Positions 33,565 to 42,118 of a DNA stretch of 64,000 nucleotides are shown here, one piece after another. Below the pieces are notes generated by a model, which worked only from the letters and a program-made list of their open reading frames with translations, had not been told where the DNA came from and made no database searches. A program made the position numbers and the translations under genes. Location: the NCBI GenBank assembly GCA_051155755.1, contig DAXETY010000116.1, positions 6,214 through 70,213 on the forward strand, written 5' to 3'. This DNA comes from DAXETY01 sp051155755. GTDB lineage: Bacteria; Desulfobacterota; Desulfobacteria; Desulfobacterales; SG8-13. The stretch's first letter is position 1. Each line of letters opens with the position of its first letter.

Positions 33565-34478
33565 TCGTCGTCGGCAGCGCCAACACCGATTTTACCGTCA
33601 AGGTGGCCCGGCTGCCCCGTCCGGGAGAAACCGTATCCGGTGGGGATTTCCGGGTATCCTACGGAGGCAAGGGCGCCAACCAGGCCATGGCGGCCCGCAA
33701 GGCCGGCGCGCAGGTCGATTTGCTGGCCAAAATCGGAACCGATGCCCACGGACAGCGCCTGTTCGACCACCTGACCGCCGCCGGCCTGCCGGCCGACGGA
33801 TTGCTGCGGGACGAACGGGAGCCGGCCGGTGTGGCGCTGATCGCGGTCGATCGCCAGGGACGCAATCAAATCGTGGTGGCTTCCGGAAGCAATCACACGC
33901 TTGGCGTTTCCGATCTGCGCGGCTTCGAAGATCGACTCCCCGAAGCCGGCCTGCTGCTGTGCCAGTTGGAAATTCCGCTGGCGGTCGTCGAATACGCCCT
34001 GAAGACCGCCCGGCACCGCGCGGTGACCACCCTGCTGAACCCGGCCCCGGCCCCGGACGCTCCCTTGCCCGAAGATCTGCTGGCCGCCGTGGACATTCTG
34101 GTCCCCAACGAAGTCGAGACCGAGGCGCTGACCGGTGTGCCGGTCAAAGACATCGCCGATGCGGAAACAGCCGCAGCAGTCTTGCACGACCTGGGCTGCT
34201 CCACGGTTATCATCACCTTGGGAGATCGGGGCGCCCTGGTGAGCGCAGCGGGGCACTGCCGCCACCTGCCGGCGTTCCAGGTCTCGCCGGTGGACAGCGT
34301 GGCCGCCGGCGATGCCTTCTGCGGCGCGCTGGCCGCCGCCCTGGTCGAAGGACGGGACCTGCAGGCCGCCGTGCGCCTGGCCGCTGCAGCCGGAGCGCTG
34401 TGCACGACCCGGCGCGGAGCCCAGGAAGCCCTGCCCAGCCGCCGTGAAATCGAAGAATTTCTCGCCCGCCGGGGATGA
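33552..34478 (+). CDS. rbsK: Ribokinase (PfkB family)
   Basis: This is a 308-residue PfkB sugar kinase: N-terminal VVGSANTDFTVKVARLPRPGET, substrate loop YGGKGANQAMAARKAGA, LNPAPAPDAPLPEDLL, VPNEVETEALTG, and ATP-site/catalytic-base block VDSVAAGDAFCGALAAAL with the catalytic Asp near residue 253. All match ribokinase. Its start overlaps the end of the nucleoside hydrolase, so the two are translationally coupled. Together they would turn nucleosides into ribose-5-phosphate. It ends 26 bases before the convergent RpiR regulator gene. Confidence 0.9.
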   Translation: MSAVIVVGSANTDFTVKVARLPRPGETVSGGDFRVSYGGKGANQAMAARKAGAQVDLLAKIGTDAHGQRLFDHLTAAGLPADGLLRDEREPAGVALIAVDRQGRNQIVVASGSNHTLGVSDLRGFEDRLPEAGLLLCQLEIPLAVVEYALKTARHRAVTTLLNPAPAPDAPLPEDLLAAVDILVPNEVETEALTGVPVKDIADAETAAAVLHDLGCSTVIITLGDRGALVSAAGHCRHLPAFQVSPVDSVAAGDAFCGALAAALVEGRDLQAAVRLAAAAGALCTTRRGAQEALPSRREIEEFLARRG

Positions 34479-34504
34479 TTCCCGTCCGCACCGGCCTGTT
34501 TTTT

Positions 34505-35401
34505 TTACACGGGGTCCCGGCCGGGCCGTTCCCGCTTGAGATTGAACAGCACGTCGTTTTCCAGGTACATTTGCTCCAGCCGCTCTTGATGGTGCTTCAT
34601 TTCTTCACCGAGGCGACTGGCCAGTTCCTGGACCAGGTAATTGATCAGGCAGGAAAGGCTTGTAGGGCTTCCGAACAGCGGGATGGAGCGCGATGGCGCC
34701 ACCAGGGTTTGGCCGGCGAACTGCATCAGAGGGCAGGCCGCACTGTCGGTGATCAGCACCAGCGCAAGTCCGAGGCGCCGCACCAGACGCCCGATCCGTA
34801 TCAGTTCGTTGGGATAGCGGGAAGTGGCGAACAGCACCACCAGGACGTCTTCTCCGGCAATGGTCAGCCAGTCGATGCTGGTTCGATCACTGCCGCGCAG
34901 GATGCGCACGCCTTTGCGCACCTTGGTCAGGCACCACCCCAGATAGTACGCGGCCGTGTAGGACAGACGGGAGCCCACCACATACACTTCCGGGGCTTCC
35001 CGCAGCATCGTCACCACCCGGTCCATGGCCGCCATGTCAACCGAATCGTAGAGGTGGCGCAGGTTTTCGATTTCCTCCATCACCACGCGGCCCCAGCGTT
35101 CGGACTCCGGTTGGACCAGGTCGGTCAGATCGACCCGGTCCATCAGCGTCAGCTCGGTGTCCACCGTATCCCGCAGCGCCTGCAGAAAAGCCCCGTAGCC
35201 CTCGCAGCCCAGCCGCCCCACAAAACGCACCACCGTGGCTTCACTGACTCCGCAGGCTTCGGCCAGTTCCCGGGTTGTCATGAAAATCACTTTCCGGGGA
35301 TGACTCAGCACGTATTCGCACAGGATTCTTCCCTTGGGTGTAAGGGTTTTGCGGCGCTCCTGGAGGGTCTGAAAAAGCGAAGGTCGCAGATCGGTGTTCA
35401 C
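34505..35401 (-). CDS. MurR/RpiR family transcriptional regulator
   Basis: This is a 298-residue protein with an HTH_6 domain (residues about 5-80: LTPKGRILCEYVLSHPRKVIFMTTRELAEACGVSEATVVRFVGRLG) and a C-terminal SIS sugar-phosphate-binding domain (about 125-260: EVYVVGSRLSYTAAYYLGWCL; VLVVLFATSRYPNELIRI; ALVLITDSAACP). RpiR proteins sense phosphosugars and usually control adjacent catabolic genes. The initiator is GTG with AAGGGGG eight bases upstream. It diverges from soxB; two TTTCA/TGAAA-type palindromes in the shared 300-base gap are likely binding sites. Its ligand may relate to the SIS-domain protein at the end of the sox operon. Confidence 0.9.
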   Translation of the reverse strand: MNTDLRPSLFQTLQERRKTLTPKGRILCEYVLSHPRKVIFMTTRELAEACGVSEATVVRFVGRLGCEGYGAFLQALRDTVDTELTLMDRVDLTDLVQPESERWGRVVMEEIENLRHLYDSVDMAAMDRVVTMLREAPEVYVVGSRLSYTAAYYLGWCLTKVRKGVRILRGSDRTSIDWLTIAGEDVLVVLFATSRYPNELIRIGRLVRRLGLALVLITDSAACPLMQFAGQTLVAPSRSIPLFGSPTSLSCLINYLVQELASRLGEEMKHHQERLEQMYLENDVLFNLKRERPGRDPV

Positions 35402-35525
35402 GGAATCGTCCCCCTTAAAAATGTAACAAATCTTTCTTTTTGGTCGAAATACTCGGGGTGTTTTCTTACCGGGGCCAACGCCGCTGCGCGAGGTCCGCTG
35501 AAGAAGACTTTTTTCAAAAATCAGT

Positions 35526-35562
35526 GTTTCAAATAGGTAACGTTTTCCTGCCTAAATGAAAT
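35526..35562. promoter_or_regulatory. Imperfect palindrome, possible RpiR operator 2
   Basis: GTTTCAAATAGG (35526-35537) and CCTAAATGAAAT (35551-35562) form an imperfect inverted repeat sharing TTTCA/TGAAA ends with the site at 35642-35664. It lies closer to the regulator's start and could serve autoregulation. Confidence 0.4.
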
Positions 35563-35609
35563 CGAGCTGGAAATCAATCAAAAAAATTCGGCGGCAGCTG
35601 GATCCAGGC

Positions 35610-35674
35610 TTGAAAGAATGGTTTTTTATTGACATAATTTGTTTCATTTGAAATAGAAAATTTCATCATCCGCC
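35610..35674 (+). promoter_or_regulatory. sox operon promoter region with RpiR-type operator
   Basis: Two sigma-70-type readings exist. TTGAAA (35610-35615) is 17 bases from CATAAT (35633-35638), and TTGACA (35629-35634) is 17 bases from AATAGA (35652-35657). Overlapping them are TTTCATTTGAAA (35642-35653, arms TTTCA/TGAAA) and GAAAT-AGAAA-ATTTC (35650-35664). RpiR-family operators often contain GAAAT/ATTTC-like arms, so this is the best candidate site for the divergent regulator. Transcription would run into soxB. Confidence 0.5.
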
Positions 35675-35701
35675 TCCATATTGACCTTCAGGAGAACCCC
35701 A

Positions 35702-36925
35702 ATGCGGCGCGGCCCCAAACGATTGTGGACCCAACCTGCTTCTCTGAAATCCGCCTACGACGCTGTGATTATCGGCGGCGGCCTGCATGGACTGGCCACC
35801 GCCTACTATCTGGCCCGCAACCATCAGATGACCGATGTGGCGGTGATCGAAAAACGCTATATCGGCAGCGGCGGAGCCGGCCGCAACACGGCCATCGTCC
35901 GGGCCAACCAGCGGACGAAGGAAAACCTGCCCCTTTACAAGGAAGCGCTGGAAATGTGGCCGGCGCTCACCCGGGAGCTGGATTTCAACCTCATGTTCTA
36001 CAACTGCGGAAATCTGAACCTGGCCCACAGCGAGGCCGCCCTGAAGGCGTTGCGGCTTCAGGTGGCATCGGCGCAGTTCCATGGCATCGACATCCGCCTG
36101 ATAGACCGCAAGGAGTGCAAAGAACTGGTGCCGGCCCTGGACATCACCGACCGGCCCCGGTTTCCGGTCCACGGCGGCATGTATCATCCGGCCGGCGGCA
36201 TTCTACGCCACGACGCGGTGGTCTGGGGCCTTGCCAAAGGTGCCTCCGCCCGGGGCGTGCAAATTCACCAGGGCACGGAAGTCACCGCCATCGGATCGGA
36301 AAAGGGCCGGGTGACGTCGGTGGTCACCGACCGGGGCACGATCCACACCCCGCGGGTGCTCAACAGCGCAGGCGCCTACAGCGCGGCGCTGTCTTATCAC
36401 CTGCTGGGGCTTCGTCTGCCCATCAGCGTGCTCACCATCCAGGCCATGGTGACCCAGCCGCTCAAACCCATCCTGGATCACGTGATTTCCTCCGGTGCCT
36501 ATCACGTGTATGCCAACCAGACGCTGAAGGGAGAAATCGCCACCGGGGCCCATATGGATCCGTGGCCCAACTACACCAACCAGGCGTCGGCCGGTTACAT
36601 CAAACATCAGGCCGAAGCCCTGGCCGAGCTTCTGCCCTGTCTGAAAGGAGTGAAGTTCATGCGCCACTGGGCCGGTCTGGCCGACATGACGCCGGACATG
36701 GCCCCGATCATGGACGGCAACCTGCCGCTGGAAGGATACTTTTTAAACTGCGGGTGGGGCTATTTCGGCTTCAAGTCCGCGGCCGCGGTCGGCAAATACC
36801 TGGCGCGCTACATGGCCTCGAATCGCTGTCCGGAGATGTTGCGTCCTTTTGCGCTTCAGCGCTATGAAGCCCATCGTCTGATGGGAGAAACAGCGGCAAC
36901 GGTAACGTACACGGCCAACAATTGA
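35702..36925 (+). CDS. soxB: Sarcosine oxidase beta subunit-like FAD/FMN oxidoreductase
   Basis: This is a 407-residue DAO-family flavoprotein. The Rossmann FAD motif is VIIGGGLHGLATAYYLA (22-38). His170 in GGILRHDAVVWGLAKG aligns with the histidine that carries covalent FMN in heterotetrameric sarcosine oxidases. FMRHWAGLADMTPDMAPIMD and NCGWGYFGFKSAAAVGKYLA are the usual C-terminal blocks. AGGAGAA precedes the ATG. It is the first gene of an operon continuing with delta, alpha and gamma subunits. Substrates of this family include sarcosine, dimethylglycine and N-methylglutamate (MgdA), so the true substrate is open. In an anaerobe the electrons would not go to oxygen. Confidence 0.88.
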   Translation: MRRGPKRLWTQPASLKSAYDAVIIGGGLHGLATAYYLARNHQMTDVAVIEKRYIGSGGAGRNTAIVRANQRTKENLPLYKEALEMWPALTRELDFNLMFYNCGNLNLAHSEAALKALRLQVASAQFHGIDIRLIDRKECKELVPALDITDRPRFPVHGGMYHPAGGILRHDAVVWGLAKGASARGVQIHQGTEVTAIGSEKGRVTSVVTDRGTIHTPRVLNSAGAYSAALSYHLLGLRLPISVLTIQAMVTQPLKPILDHVISSGAYHVYANQTLKGEIATGAHMDPWPNYTNQASAGYIKHQAEALAELLPCLKGVKFMRHWAGLADMTPDMAPIMDGNLPLEGYFLNCGWGYFGFKSAAAVGKYLARYMASNRCPEMLRPFALQRYEAHRLMGETAATVTYTANN

Positions 36926-36997
36926 TGTCCCACAGGCGGCTTGCCCGGTGCCGTCACCATGGCATTCCACCGGGAATCCGCCGTCAAGGAGAACAGC

Positions 36998-37276
36998 ATG
37001 ACCCTGTTTTTAACCTGCCCGGTTTGCGGCCGACGCAATGGATACGAGTTTCGCTACGGCGGCGAGGACAAGGGGCCCCGGCCGGCCGGGGAAAATCAAG
37101 GCGCCGGTGACTGGTGCGATTACGTCCACAACAGCAGCAATGCGGCCGGAATCGTCCGGGAATGGTGGGTGCATCGGTTCGGCTGCGGCACCTGGTTTAC
37201 CGTGTGGCGGGATACCCGCAACAATCGCCAGGTTCCTGCAGCGCAATCCCCGGACGAAAAGGGGGCGGCACCATGA
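36998..37276 (+). CDS. soxD: Sarcosine oxidase delta subunit-like protein
   Basis: This is a 92-residue protein with the zinc site of the family: CPVCG (C7, C10) near the N-terminus and HRFGCGTWF later, giving the His and Cys ligands. RYGGED and WCDYVHNSSNAAGIVREWW are characteristic. GGAGAACAGC precedes the ATG; earlier in-frame ATGs have no such site. Its stop codon overlaps the alpha-subunit start in ATGA, so the two are translationally coupled. The C-terminal tail (NNRQVPAAQSPDEKGAAP) is not conserved. Confidence 0.88.
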   Translation: MTLFLTCPVCGRRNGYEFRYGGEDKGPRPAGENQGAGDWCDYVHNSSNAAGIVREWWVHRFGCGTWFTVWRDTRNNRQVPAAQSPDEKGAAP

Positions 37277-40191
37277 GCAAACGGTTGTCTTTGCCGACGC
37301 TGCAAATCCGCACGGACACACCGCTGAAAGTTAATTACCGCGGTCGCGCCTATCCAGGCCTGCAGGGCGACACCATCGCCACGGCCCTTTTCGCCGGCGG
37401 CGTGCGCGTGTTTTCCCGCTCTTTGAAGTATCACCGGCCCCGCGGACTTTACAGCCTGGACGGCGAGTCGGCCAACACCTACATGCGGGTCGACGGTCAA
37501 CCCAACGTCTGCGCCGAAAACACGCCGGCAGCAGACGGCATGCAGGTTCGCCCCCAGAACGTGATGGGCTCCCCGGAATTCGACCTGCTGGGCATCCTGG
37601 ATCATTTCGGCTGGGCCATGCCGGCCGGTTTCTACTATCGCCGGTTCCACAAACCGGCCCGATTGTGGCCCCTGGCGGCCGAGCAGATTCGCAGGGCCGC
37701 CGGCCTGGGCCGCATCTCGGCGGATTTCCGCATGACCGGCACCTTCGAGGAAATCTACCCCAGTGCAGAGGTCTGCGTCATCGGCGGCGGGCCGGCCGGC
37801 CTGGAGGCTGCGCTGGCGGCCGCCGCCCATGGCCTGCGGGTCGTTCTGCTCGAGGCCCGGCCGTTTCTGGGAGGCGGCTTTGCCTGGAGAACATCGCCGG
37901 CGGAAGGCACGACGCTGTTCGAACGGGCCGCAACTTTGGAACGGCAGGCCGCCGACACACCCAACCTTAGAATCTTCCGCCGGGCCGCCGTACTGGGACT
38001 TTATCCGAACAACCTGGTGACCGCCTGCCAGAAAGGCGGCGCAGCGGACACATTCACCGACCGCTACATCGAAATCCAGGCACGATCGGTCGTGGTGGCC
38101 ACCGGTTGCATCGAACGACCGCTGCTGTTCGAACACAACGATCGGCCCGGGGTCATGCAGATCGACTGCGCCCACCGACTGGCCCGTCAATTCGGCCTCC
38201 TTCCCGGCCGCACGGCGGTTTTCAGCATCGCCCATGATCGCGGCCTGGAAGCGGCGGTCGATCTTTTCGACCTGGGTGTGCAGATCGCCTGCGTTGCAGA
38301 TGCGCGCCAGGACGGTCAGAGTGCACAGCTGCTCGAACAGCTGGAAAATCGCCGCATTCCCTACTATCCGGGCTGGGTGGCTGTGGCCGTCCGGGGTGGA
38401 TCCGGGGTAAAAGCAGCGACACTGTCCCCCATTCCCGGCACCCACCGCCGCACCTTCGACTGCGATCTGATCGTGGCTTCCGCCGGTTTGACCCCGTTGG
38501 TCGGGCCCCTGGCAGTGGCGGGGGGCGACCTGGCGTACGAGTCCCGAACGGGGGTTTTCCTGCCCCGAAAACTGCCTGAAAACGTGCATTGCGCCGGTGC
38601 CGTGCTCGGTTTGCAGGATGCCGGTGCCGTGACGGCATCGGGTCATCTGGCGGGCCTGCAGGCCGCGGTCGATTGCGGCGCTGCGGTTTCCGTGGAAGTG
38701 CTGCAGGCGCGCGAAGCACTGGCCGCGCGCCCCGGACCGCCACACGGCAGCAAGCTGGTGACCGCGCCGGTCAAGGCTGCCAAGACCTTTATCTGCTTCG
38801 ATGAAGACGCCACCACCAAAGCCGTGGACCAGGCGCTGGCAAGGGGCTTCGACGTTCCGGAGCTGATCAAACGCTATGCGGCCGTGGGAACCGGACCGGG
38901 ACAATCCGGAATCCCGGGCCACAACCTGCCGCTGTACGTGTCCATGACCCGGGCATCCCCGGACCCACAGCCGCGGCCGACCACCCTGCGCGCGCCGCTG
39001 GTGCCGGCACCCATTGCCACGCTGTCCGGATTCGGCCATCATCCGGTCAAGCGCACGCCCCTGCATCGGAAACAAAAAGAAGCGGGCGGCCGGATGGAAA
39101 CGGTGGGTTCCTGGCGCAGAGCCCGGAGGTTTGCCGACGATGACCGGGCCCATAACGAAATCGAGGCCGTACGCAACCGGGTCGGTATGCTGGATGCCTC
39201 CACCCTGGGCAAATTCCGATTGTTTGGGCCCGACGCGCTGAAGGCACTGCAGCGGGTCTATGTCGGCGACATGCGCACGGTGGCCGAAAATCGCGTCAAG
39301 TATGCAGCCATGTGCAACGAAGACGGCTGCCTGGTCGACGACGGCGTCTTGGTGCGACGTGGACCGGAAGACTACTATCTGACCACTTCGACCGCCCGCG
39401 CCGACGTAACCGCCGAATGGGTGCGATATCATACCCGTTTCGACAACTGGCAATTCGCCGTGGTAAATTTGACCGATGCCTTCGCAGTCATCAATCTGGC
39501 CGGCCCGCAGGCGCGCGCGGTCTTGCAGCAGCTCACCGAGACGGATCTGTCCAACGAGGCTTTTCCGTTTCTGGGATACCGGGAGTTCCGGCTGCAGGGT
39601 GATATCCCGGTGCGGGCCATGCGGCTGGGGTTCGTGGGGGAATTGTCCTATGAACTGCACGTTCCGGCATCCTGGGCCGATGCGGTCTGGCAGATGCTGC
39701 TGCGCGCCGGCAAGCCTTACGATCTGATACCGTTCGGCCTGGAAGCCCAGAGCACCCTGCGCCTGGAAAAAGGCCATATTATCATCGGCTCCGAATCCGA
39801 ACAACGCACCACCCTGCACGATCTCGGATTGGGTTTTTTATGGGCTCGCGACAAACCCGAAGCCCGCACCGTGGGGGACACGGCCCTGCGGCAAACCGAG
39901 CACCAGCCAGGCCGCCTGAAACTCGTGGGCTTTGAAATGGTCGATCCGATCGACCGCGCACCGAAGGACGGCTCACCGGTGGTGGACGATACCATCCGGG
40001 GATACGTTTGCACGGCACGGTTCAGCCGCACGCTGAACAAACCCGTCGGACTGGCGCTGGTCGAAGACGCACTGGCCGGAGACGGCCAAGGCCTGCAGAT
40101 TTACGAAGACGGCTGCAACGGCCGACGGATTCATGCGCGGGTCGTGCCGCGGCCATTTTACGATCCCGACGGCCGACGCATGCGCATGTAA
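37273..40191 (+). CDS. soxA: Sarcosine oxidase alpha subunit-like protein with GcvT domain
   Basis: This is a 972-residue subunit, the usual length. An N-terminal ferredoxin-like region (FSRSLKYHRPRGLYSLDGES) carries no cluster cysteines, as in the family. An NAD-binding Rossmann fold follows (VCVIGGGPAGLEAALAAAA, about 166-184), then the second dinucleotide half. A C-terminal GcvT domain (about 590-970: GMLDASTLGKFRLFGPDALKALQRVY) would receive the methylene group on tetrahydrofolate. The GcvT domain implies recovery of the N-methyl carbon as 5,10-methylene-THF, which could feed the Wood-Ljungdahl pathway. ATG is in the ATGA overlap with soxD. Confidence 0.9.
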   Translation: MSKRLSLPTLQIRTDTPLKVNYRGRAYPGLQGDTIATALFAGGVRVFSRSLKYHRPRGLYSLDGESANTYMRVDGQPNVCAENTPAADGMQVRPQNVMGSPEFDLLGILDHFGWAMPAGFYYRRFHKPARLWPLAAEQIRRAAGLGRISADFRMTGTFEEIYPSAEVCVIGGGPAGLEAALAAAAHGLRVVLLEARPFLGGGFAWRTSPAEGTTLFERAATLERQAADTPNLRIFRRAAVLGLYPNNLVTACQKGGAADTFTDRYIEIQARSVVVATGCIERPLLFEHNDRPGVMQIDCAHRLARQFGLLPGRTAVFSIAHDRGLEAAVDLFDLGVQIACVADARQDGQSAQLLEQLENRRIPYYPGWVAVAVRGGSGVKAATLSPIPGTHRRTFDCDLIVASAGLTPLVGPLAVAGGDLAYESRTGVFLPRKLPENVHCAGAVLGLQDAGAVTASGHLAGLQAAVDCGAAVSVEVLQAREALAARPGPPHGSKLVTAPVKAAKTFICFDEDATTKAVDQALARGFDVPELIKRYAAVGTGPGQSGIPGHNLPLYVSMTRASPDPQPRPTTLRAPLVPAPIATLSGFGHHPVKRTPLHRKQKEAGGRMETVGSWRRARRFADDDRAHNEIEAVRNRVGMLDASTLGKFRLFGPDALKALQRVYVGDMRTVAENRVKYAAMCNEDGCLVDDGVLVRRGPEDYYLTTSTARADVTAEWVRYHTRFDNWQFAVVNLTDAFAVINLAGPQARAVLQQLTETDLSNEAFPFLGYREFRLQGDIPVRAMRLGFVGELSYELHVPASWADAVWQMLLRAGKPYDLIPFGLEAQSTLRLEKGHIIIGSESEQRTTLHDLGLGFLWARDKPEARTVGDTALRQTEHQPGRLKLVGFEMVDPIDRAPKDGSPVVDDTIRGYVCTARFSRTLNKPVGLALVEDALAGDGQGLQIYEDGCNGRRIHARVVPRPFYDPDGRRMRM

Positions 40192-40235
40192 CCGGCGTTG
40201 CGGCCGATCGGGCCCGGTTCTCGGAAGGAAATGCA

Positions 40236-40901
40236 ATGGAACACATTCGCCGCCGCTCCCCGGTAAGCCTGCCGGCAACACCGCTGCGAGTCGAAGACCG
40301 CTATGGATGGCGGGTGATTCGGGAATTCGAAAACGAGACGGTGCCAAACCGCCTGATCGATGTAAGCCATCAACCGCGCTGGGACATTCAAGAGCCCGGC
40401 CCGGCCGATGGATTGCCGCTGCAGCTCCAGGTTCCACCGGAACCCGGAAGCGCCCGGATTTCCGCCGATTTTCTGACCGTTCGTCTCAATCGATCCCAGG
40501 CAGCCGTCTGGCAGCTGCGGGGGGAGCCGGCGGCCATGCAAGGTCCTTCGATCACCGAAACCACCGAAGCCACCGTGCTGATCGCTTTGATCGGCCCCTG
40601 CGCCGGGTCGATCCTGGAAAAGCTCACCGCGCTGGATGTTGCCGGCCCGGCGCTGGAACCGCCTTGCGTATTGCAGGGCCCGCTGTGTCACGTAACCGTT
40701 CAGCTGGCCGTACTGGGACGCGGTGACGCATTTCTGATCGCAGGGCCCCGGGGGTTCGCCCGGGATTTGACCGAAGCCATCCTGCAGGCCGGCAAGGCTT
40801 GTGATTTGCGGCCGGCCGGCGAAGCCGCATTCGAAATGTTCATCGCCGGGTTCCATCCGGAATCCGGATCAAATCCGAGGAGCGACGATCATGAACGCTG
40901 A
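40236..40901 (+). CDS. soxG: Sarcosine oxidase gamma subunit-like protein
   Basis: This is a 221-residue member of the SoxG/YgfZ-GcvT-like fold. It opens with RRSPVSLPATPLRVEDRYGWRVIREFE. The C-terminal half has IGPCAGSILEKLTALDV and CHVTVQLAVLGRGDAFLIAGPRGFARDL. Gamma subunits scaffold the tetramer and have no own cofactor. The sequence is more diverged than its three partners, as is usual. GGAAGG precedes the ATG. The last 11 bases overlap the MttB-like gene, so all the enzymes share one transcript. Confidence 0.78.
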   Translation: MEHIRRRSPVSLPATPLRVEDRYGWRVIREFENETVPNRLIDVSHQPRWDIQEPGPADGLPLQLQVPPEPGSARISADFLTVRLNRSQAAVWQLRGEPAAMQGPSITETTEATVLIALIGPCAGSILEKLTALDVAGPALEPPCVLQGPLCHVTVQLAVLGRGDAFLIAGPRGFARDLTEAILQAGKACDLRPAGEAAFEMFIAGFHPESGSNPRSDDHER

Positions 40902-42105
40902 ACAGGTGCAGCAGTCCACAGCGATGTTGGGCCGGGAAACGGTGGACATGCTGCTGCAGGTGCATCAGGATGCCCTCTGGATCCTGGAAAATCTCGGCAT
41001 CGGCTGCAAACAACCGCAGATGGTGGATGCCTTCCAGCAGTTCGAAACCGAGGGACTGGCTGTGATTTACGAAGACCGAATCTACCTGTCCCCCGATCTG
41101 GTAAACCGCTGCGTCGAACAGGTGCCGGGGGTCGATCGGTTTTTCGTGCCGCGCAACAGCTTTTTTATCGGCGGCACCGCCCCTTATCTCTACGACGACG
41201 ACGCCGGTCGCGGCGGCGTGATGCCCACGGCCGAGGACGTGGCCCGGATCGCCCGCATCGCCGAGGCAAATCCGGTGGTGGCGGGAATGGGCCGGGGCGT
41301 CAAGCTCAAGGACGAAATCGAACAGATGAACGTCATGGCAGGACACTGTTCCAAACCGCTTTACTTTGCCGTGACATCCGATCCGGCCCTGAACCGCGCC
41401 CGGGATCTGTATGCCCGGCGGGGTAAACTGATGATCGTTTTCTGTCTGACGCGCCCGCCGCTGCAGGTCAATGAAAATTTTTCGGATGCATTCGTAAAGG
41501 TCGTGCAGGCCGGACTGCCGATTTTCGTTTCTTCCATGCCCATGGCCGGCATCAGCGCGCCTTACTGCTACAGCGGTGTGCTGGCCATGACCCACGCGGA
41601 GGTGCTGTTCGGTGTCTGCGCCGCCCAACTGCTGAACCCGGGCCTCCACACCGTTCACGCCGGTTTTCCGACCATTGCCGACCACCGCTTCGAGTACAAC
41701 CCCAACTACGGACTCGTCAGCCACAACCTGCTCAACATCCTGATGTCCCATCTGAATCTGATGCTGGATCTGCCGACGATGCAAAGCTGCGCGACGACCA
41801 ACGAGGAACACGTCACCGACCGCGCCCTGCACGACGCCCGCAGCGGGCAGGCCCTGGCCAAAAAGTACGGATTTCACATGATGCGACATCCGTTCGCGTT
41901 TCTGCGCCATCTGGTTGACTTTTCCTTTGCCAAACTCGAAGCTGCGATCCGGATCGCCGAAACGGTCAGCGCCGACGAAGCGCCCCAAGTGGAGATGCCG
42001 GCCTATGACCCGCGCGGGATGGAAGCCATCCAGCGCCGCGGACTGAGCATGTACATGGACGACGACCTGACCACCGCCAACATCGGGAAAGTCTTCGTCG
42101 AGTGA
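40891..42105 (+). CDS. MttB-superfamily methyltransferase without pyrrolysine
   Basis: This is a 404-residue protein of the trimethylamine methyltransferase superfamily: TVDMLLQVHQDALWILENLGIGC, LYLSPDLVNR-like start, MGRGVKLKDEIEQMNVMAGHCSKPLYFAV, FVSSMPMAGISAPYCYSGVLAMTHAEVL, HTVHAGFPTIADHRFEYNPNYGL. The frame has no internal TAG, so it belongs to the non-Pyl branch (relatives act on glycine betaine, proline betaine, carnitine and similar). Members are usually about 470 residues, so this one is short. No corrinoid protein or MtbA-like gene is adjacent. GAGGAGCGACGATC precedes the ATG. Context suggests removal of a methyl group from a quaternary or N-methyl compound before or beside the SoxBDAG step. 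Confidence 0.82.
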   Translation: MNAEQVQQSTAMLGRETVDMLLQVHQDALWILENLGIGCKQPQMVDAFQQFETEGLAVIYEDRIYLSPDLVNRCVEQVPGVDRFFVPRNSFFIGGTAPYLYDDDAGRGGVMPTAEDVARIARIAEANPVVAGMGRGVKLKDEIEQMNVMAGHCSKPLYFAVTSDPALNRARDLYARRGKLMIVFCLTRPPLQVNENFSDAFVKVVQAGLPIFVSSMPMAGISAPYCYSGVLAMTHAEVLFGVCAAQLLNPGLHTVHAGFPTIADHRFEYNPNYGLVSHNLLNILMSHLNLMLDLPTMQSCATTNEEHVTDRALHDARSGQALAKKYGFHMMRHPFAFLRHLVDFSFAKLEAAIRIAETVSADEAPQVEMPAYDPRGMEAIQRRGLSMYMDDDLTTANIGKVFVE

Positions 42106-42118
42106 GGAGCCAGCCATC

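Noticed and set aside
37120..39819. An 899-codon open frame on the minus strand
   Set aside because: It is antisense to the well-supported sarcosine oxidase alpha gene. The high-GC third codon positions create long reverse frames; its translation is His/Gln/Gly-rich with no family pattern.
41000..42105. Pyrrolysine-containing trimethylamine methyltransferase
   Set aside because: The frame has no internal TAG, so it belongs to the non-pyrrolysine branch of the family.
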